DNA of 64,000 bases from Cladosporium sp. IMV 00045 (lineage: Eukaryota; Ascomycota; Dothideomycetes; Cladosporiales; Cladosporiaceae): the NCBI GenBank assembly GCA_001931905.2, contig MSJI02000741.1:1-64000 (forward strand), in the 5' to 3' direction. The position numbers and the translations under genes were made by a program. Shown here piece by piece: positions 63,466 through 64,000 of the stretch; within the stretch, counting starts at the first letter, position 1, and each line of letters begins with the position of its first letter. The notes beneath the pieces are model-generated. The model saw nothing but the letters and a program-made list of their open reading frames with translations, had not been told where the DNA came from and did no database searches.

Positions 63466-64000
63466 TGCGATGTGAATGACCACTCGAACATGGGAAATGA
63501 CAAGCAAGGGGAGGAGACCATGCTTGGGCAATCTTACGGACTATCGCACCAAAAGATTTACGAGCACAAGGTCCTTACGCCTGCCTTTGGGGATGGATGA
63601 CTCGCAACGGCTGGATAAGACAAAACAGCGCCGACAAGAGCTTGCAACACACGGAGCCACGCAGCTATCTATCGGAGACCAGGTTCCCAGCATGCTCGAT
63701 AGTTTCTCTCTCGTCTCGTCGGAAGAGATCGAAGTACAACCGGCTTTTGTTGGCATTTGAACGAGTTTCTACCAGGCGAGCAGAGGAGATACGAATTATG
63801 ACACCGAACTGCGCGAATGAGGCAGATCGTCACTGGTCTTAGGGCGAAAAAATCGAGCCTGCAGGAAGCTAGAAACACTGCAGACGACGATGATGTATTG
63901 GAAAATGCCAGTCATATCAAGAATTCTGGGAGCTTCGGCAAATTAATACCCAAGACCCACGCAAAGTGGCTGGCCACATCTAAATGCTCTATATTCTATA
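63466..64000. other. Window end, no supported gene
   Basis: The 535 bp after GON7 hold only short overlapping frames on both strands. Nothing further was seen before the window ends. Confidence 0.5.

Overview
The window is nuclear DNA of a filamentous ascomycete (Pezizomycotina). The gene content is that of a mould rather than a yeast: NADPH-oxidase regulator NoxR, urate oxidase, UV-damage endonuclease Uve1, a GTPase-like/RasGEF fusion, an MpaB-type oxygenase and a Gag1-like clamp protein. Introns are few and mostly 55-70 nt with GT..AG ends, and most genes have one to three exons. A dothideomycete is plausible, but that is inference; no marker here fixes the genus. I found no rRNA, tRNA, CRISPR array or intact mobile element.

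Layout. 1-8.8 kb: an acidic conserved protein, a 3.3 kb gene-free stretch, noxR, the Cu/Zn-SOD copper chaperone CCS1, and mitochondrial ribosomal protein uL13m. 9-16.2 kb is the accessory-looking part: urate oxidase, a decayed DUF1275 membrane-protein gene with frameshifts, an SDR oxidoreductase, a DUF1330-like gene interrupted by one in-frame TAG, and a small cupin. 16.3-27.1 kb is housekeeping: COX11 and HIT1 back to back, HMG-CoA lyase, a CUE-like protein, a Utp12-domain nucleolar protein and the BET protein Bdf1. 29.4-41.5 kb: Gag1-like protein, a disordered protein, a transcription-factor-like protein without a zinc cluster, a conserved protein of unknown function, and the cell-fusion protein Prm1. 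43.9-54 kb: RasGEF fusion, MpaB-type oxygenase, Uve1. 54.5-63.5 kb: HOPS/CORVET subunit Vps39, TORC2 subunit HbrB/Bit61, a zinc-free medium-chain dehydrogenase, and KEOPS subunit Gon7.

The genes do not form one operon or biosynthetic cluster. There are loose themes: reactive oxygen and copper (NoxR, CCS1, urate oxidase, Cox11), TOR and vacuole signalling (Gag1-like, Vps39, HbrB), and ribosome/tRNA production (HIT1, Utp12-domain protein, uL13m, Gon7).

The most unusual structure is in the transcription-factor-like gene at 33.7-35.0 kb. Its coding frame and family spacing are restored only if one intron sits inside the 5' splice site of another, a spliceosomal twin intron (stwintron). All splice sites here were read by eye and not confirmed with transcripts.
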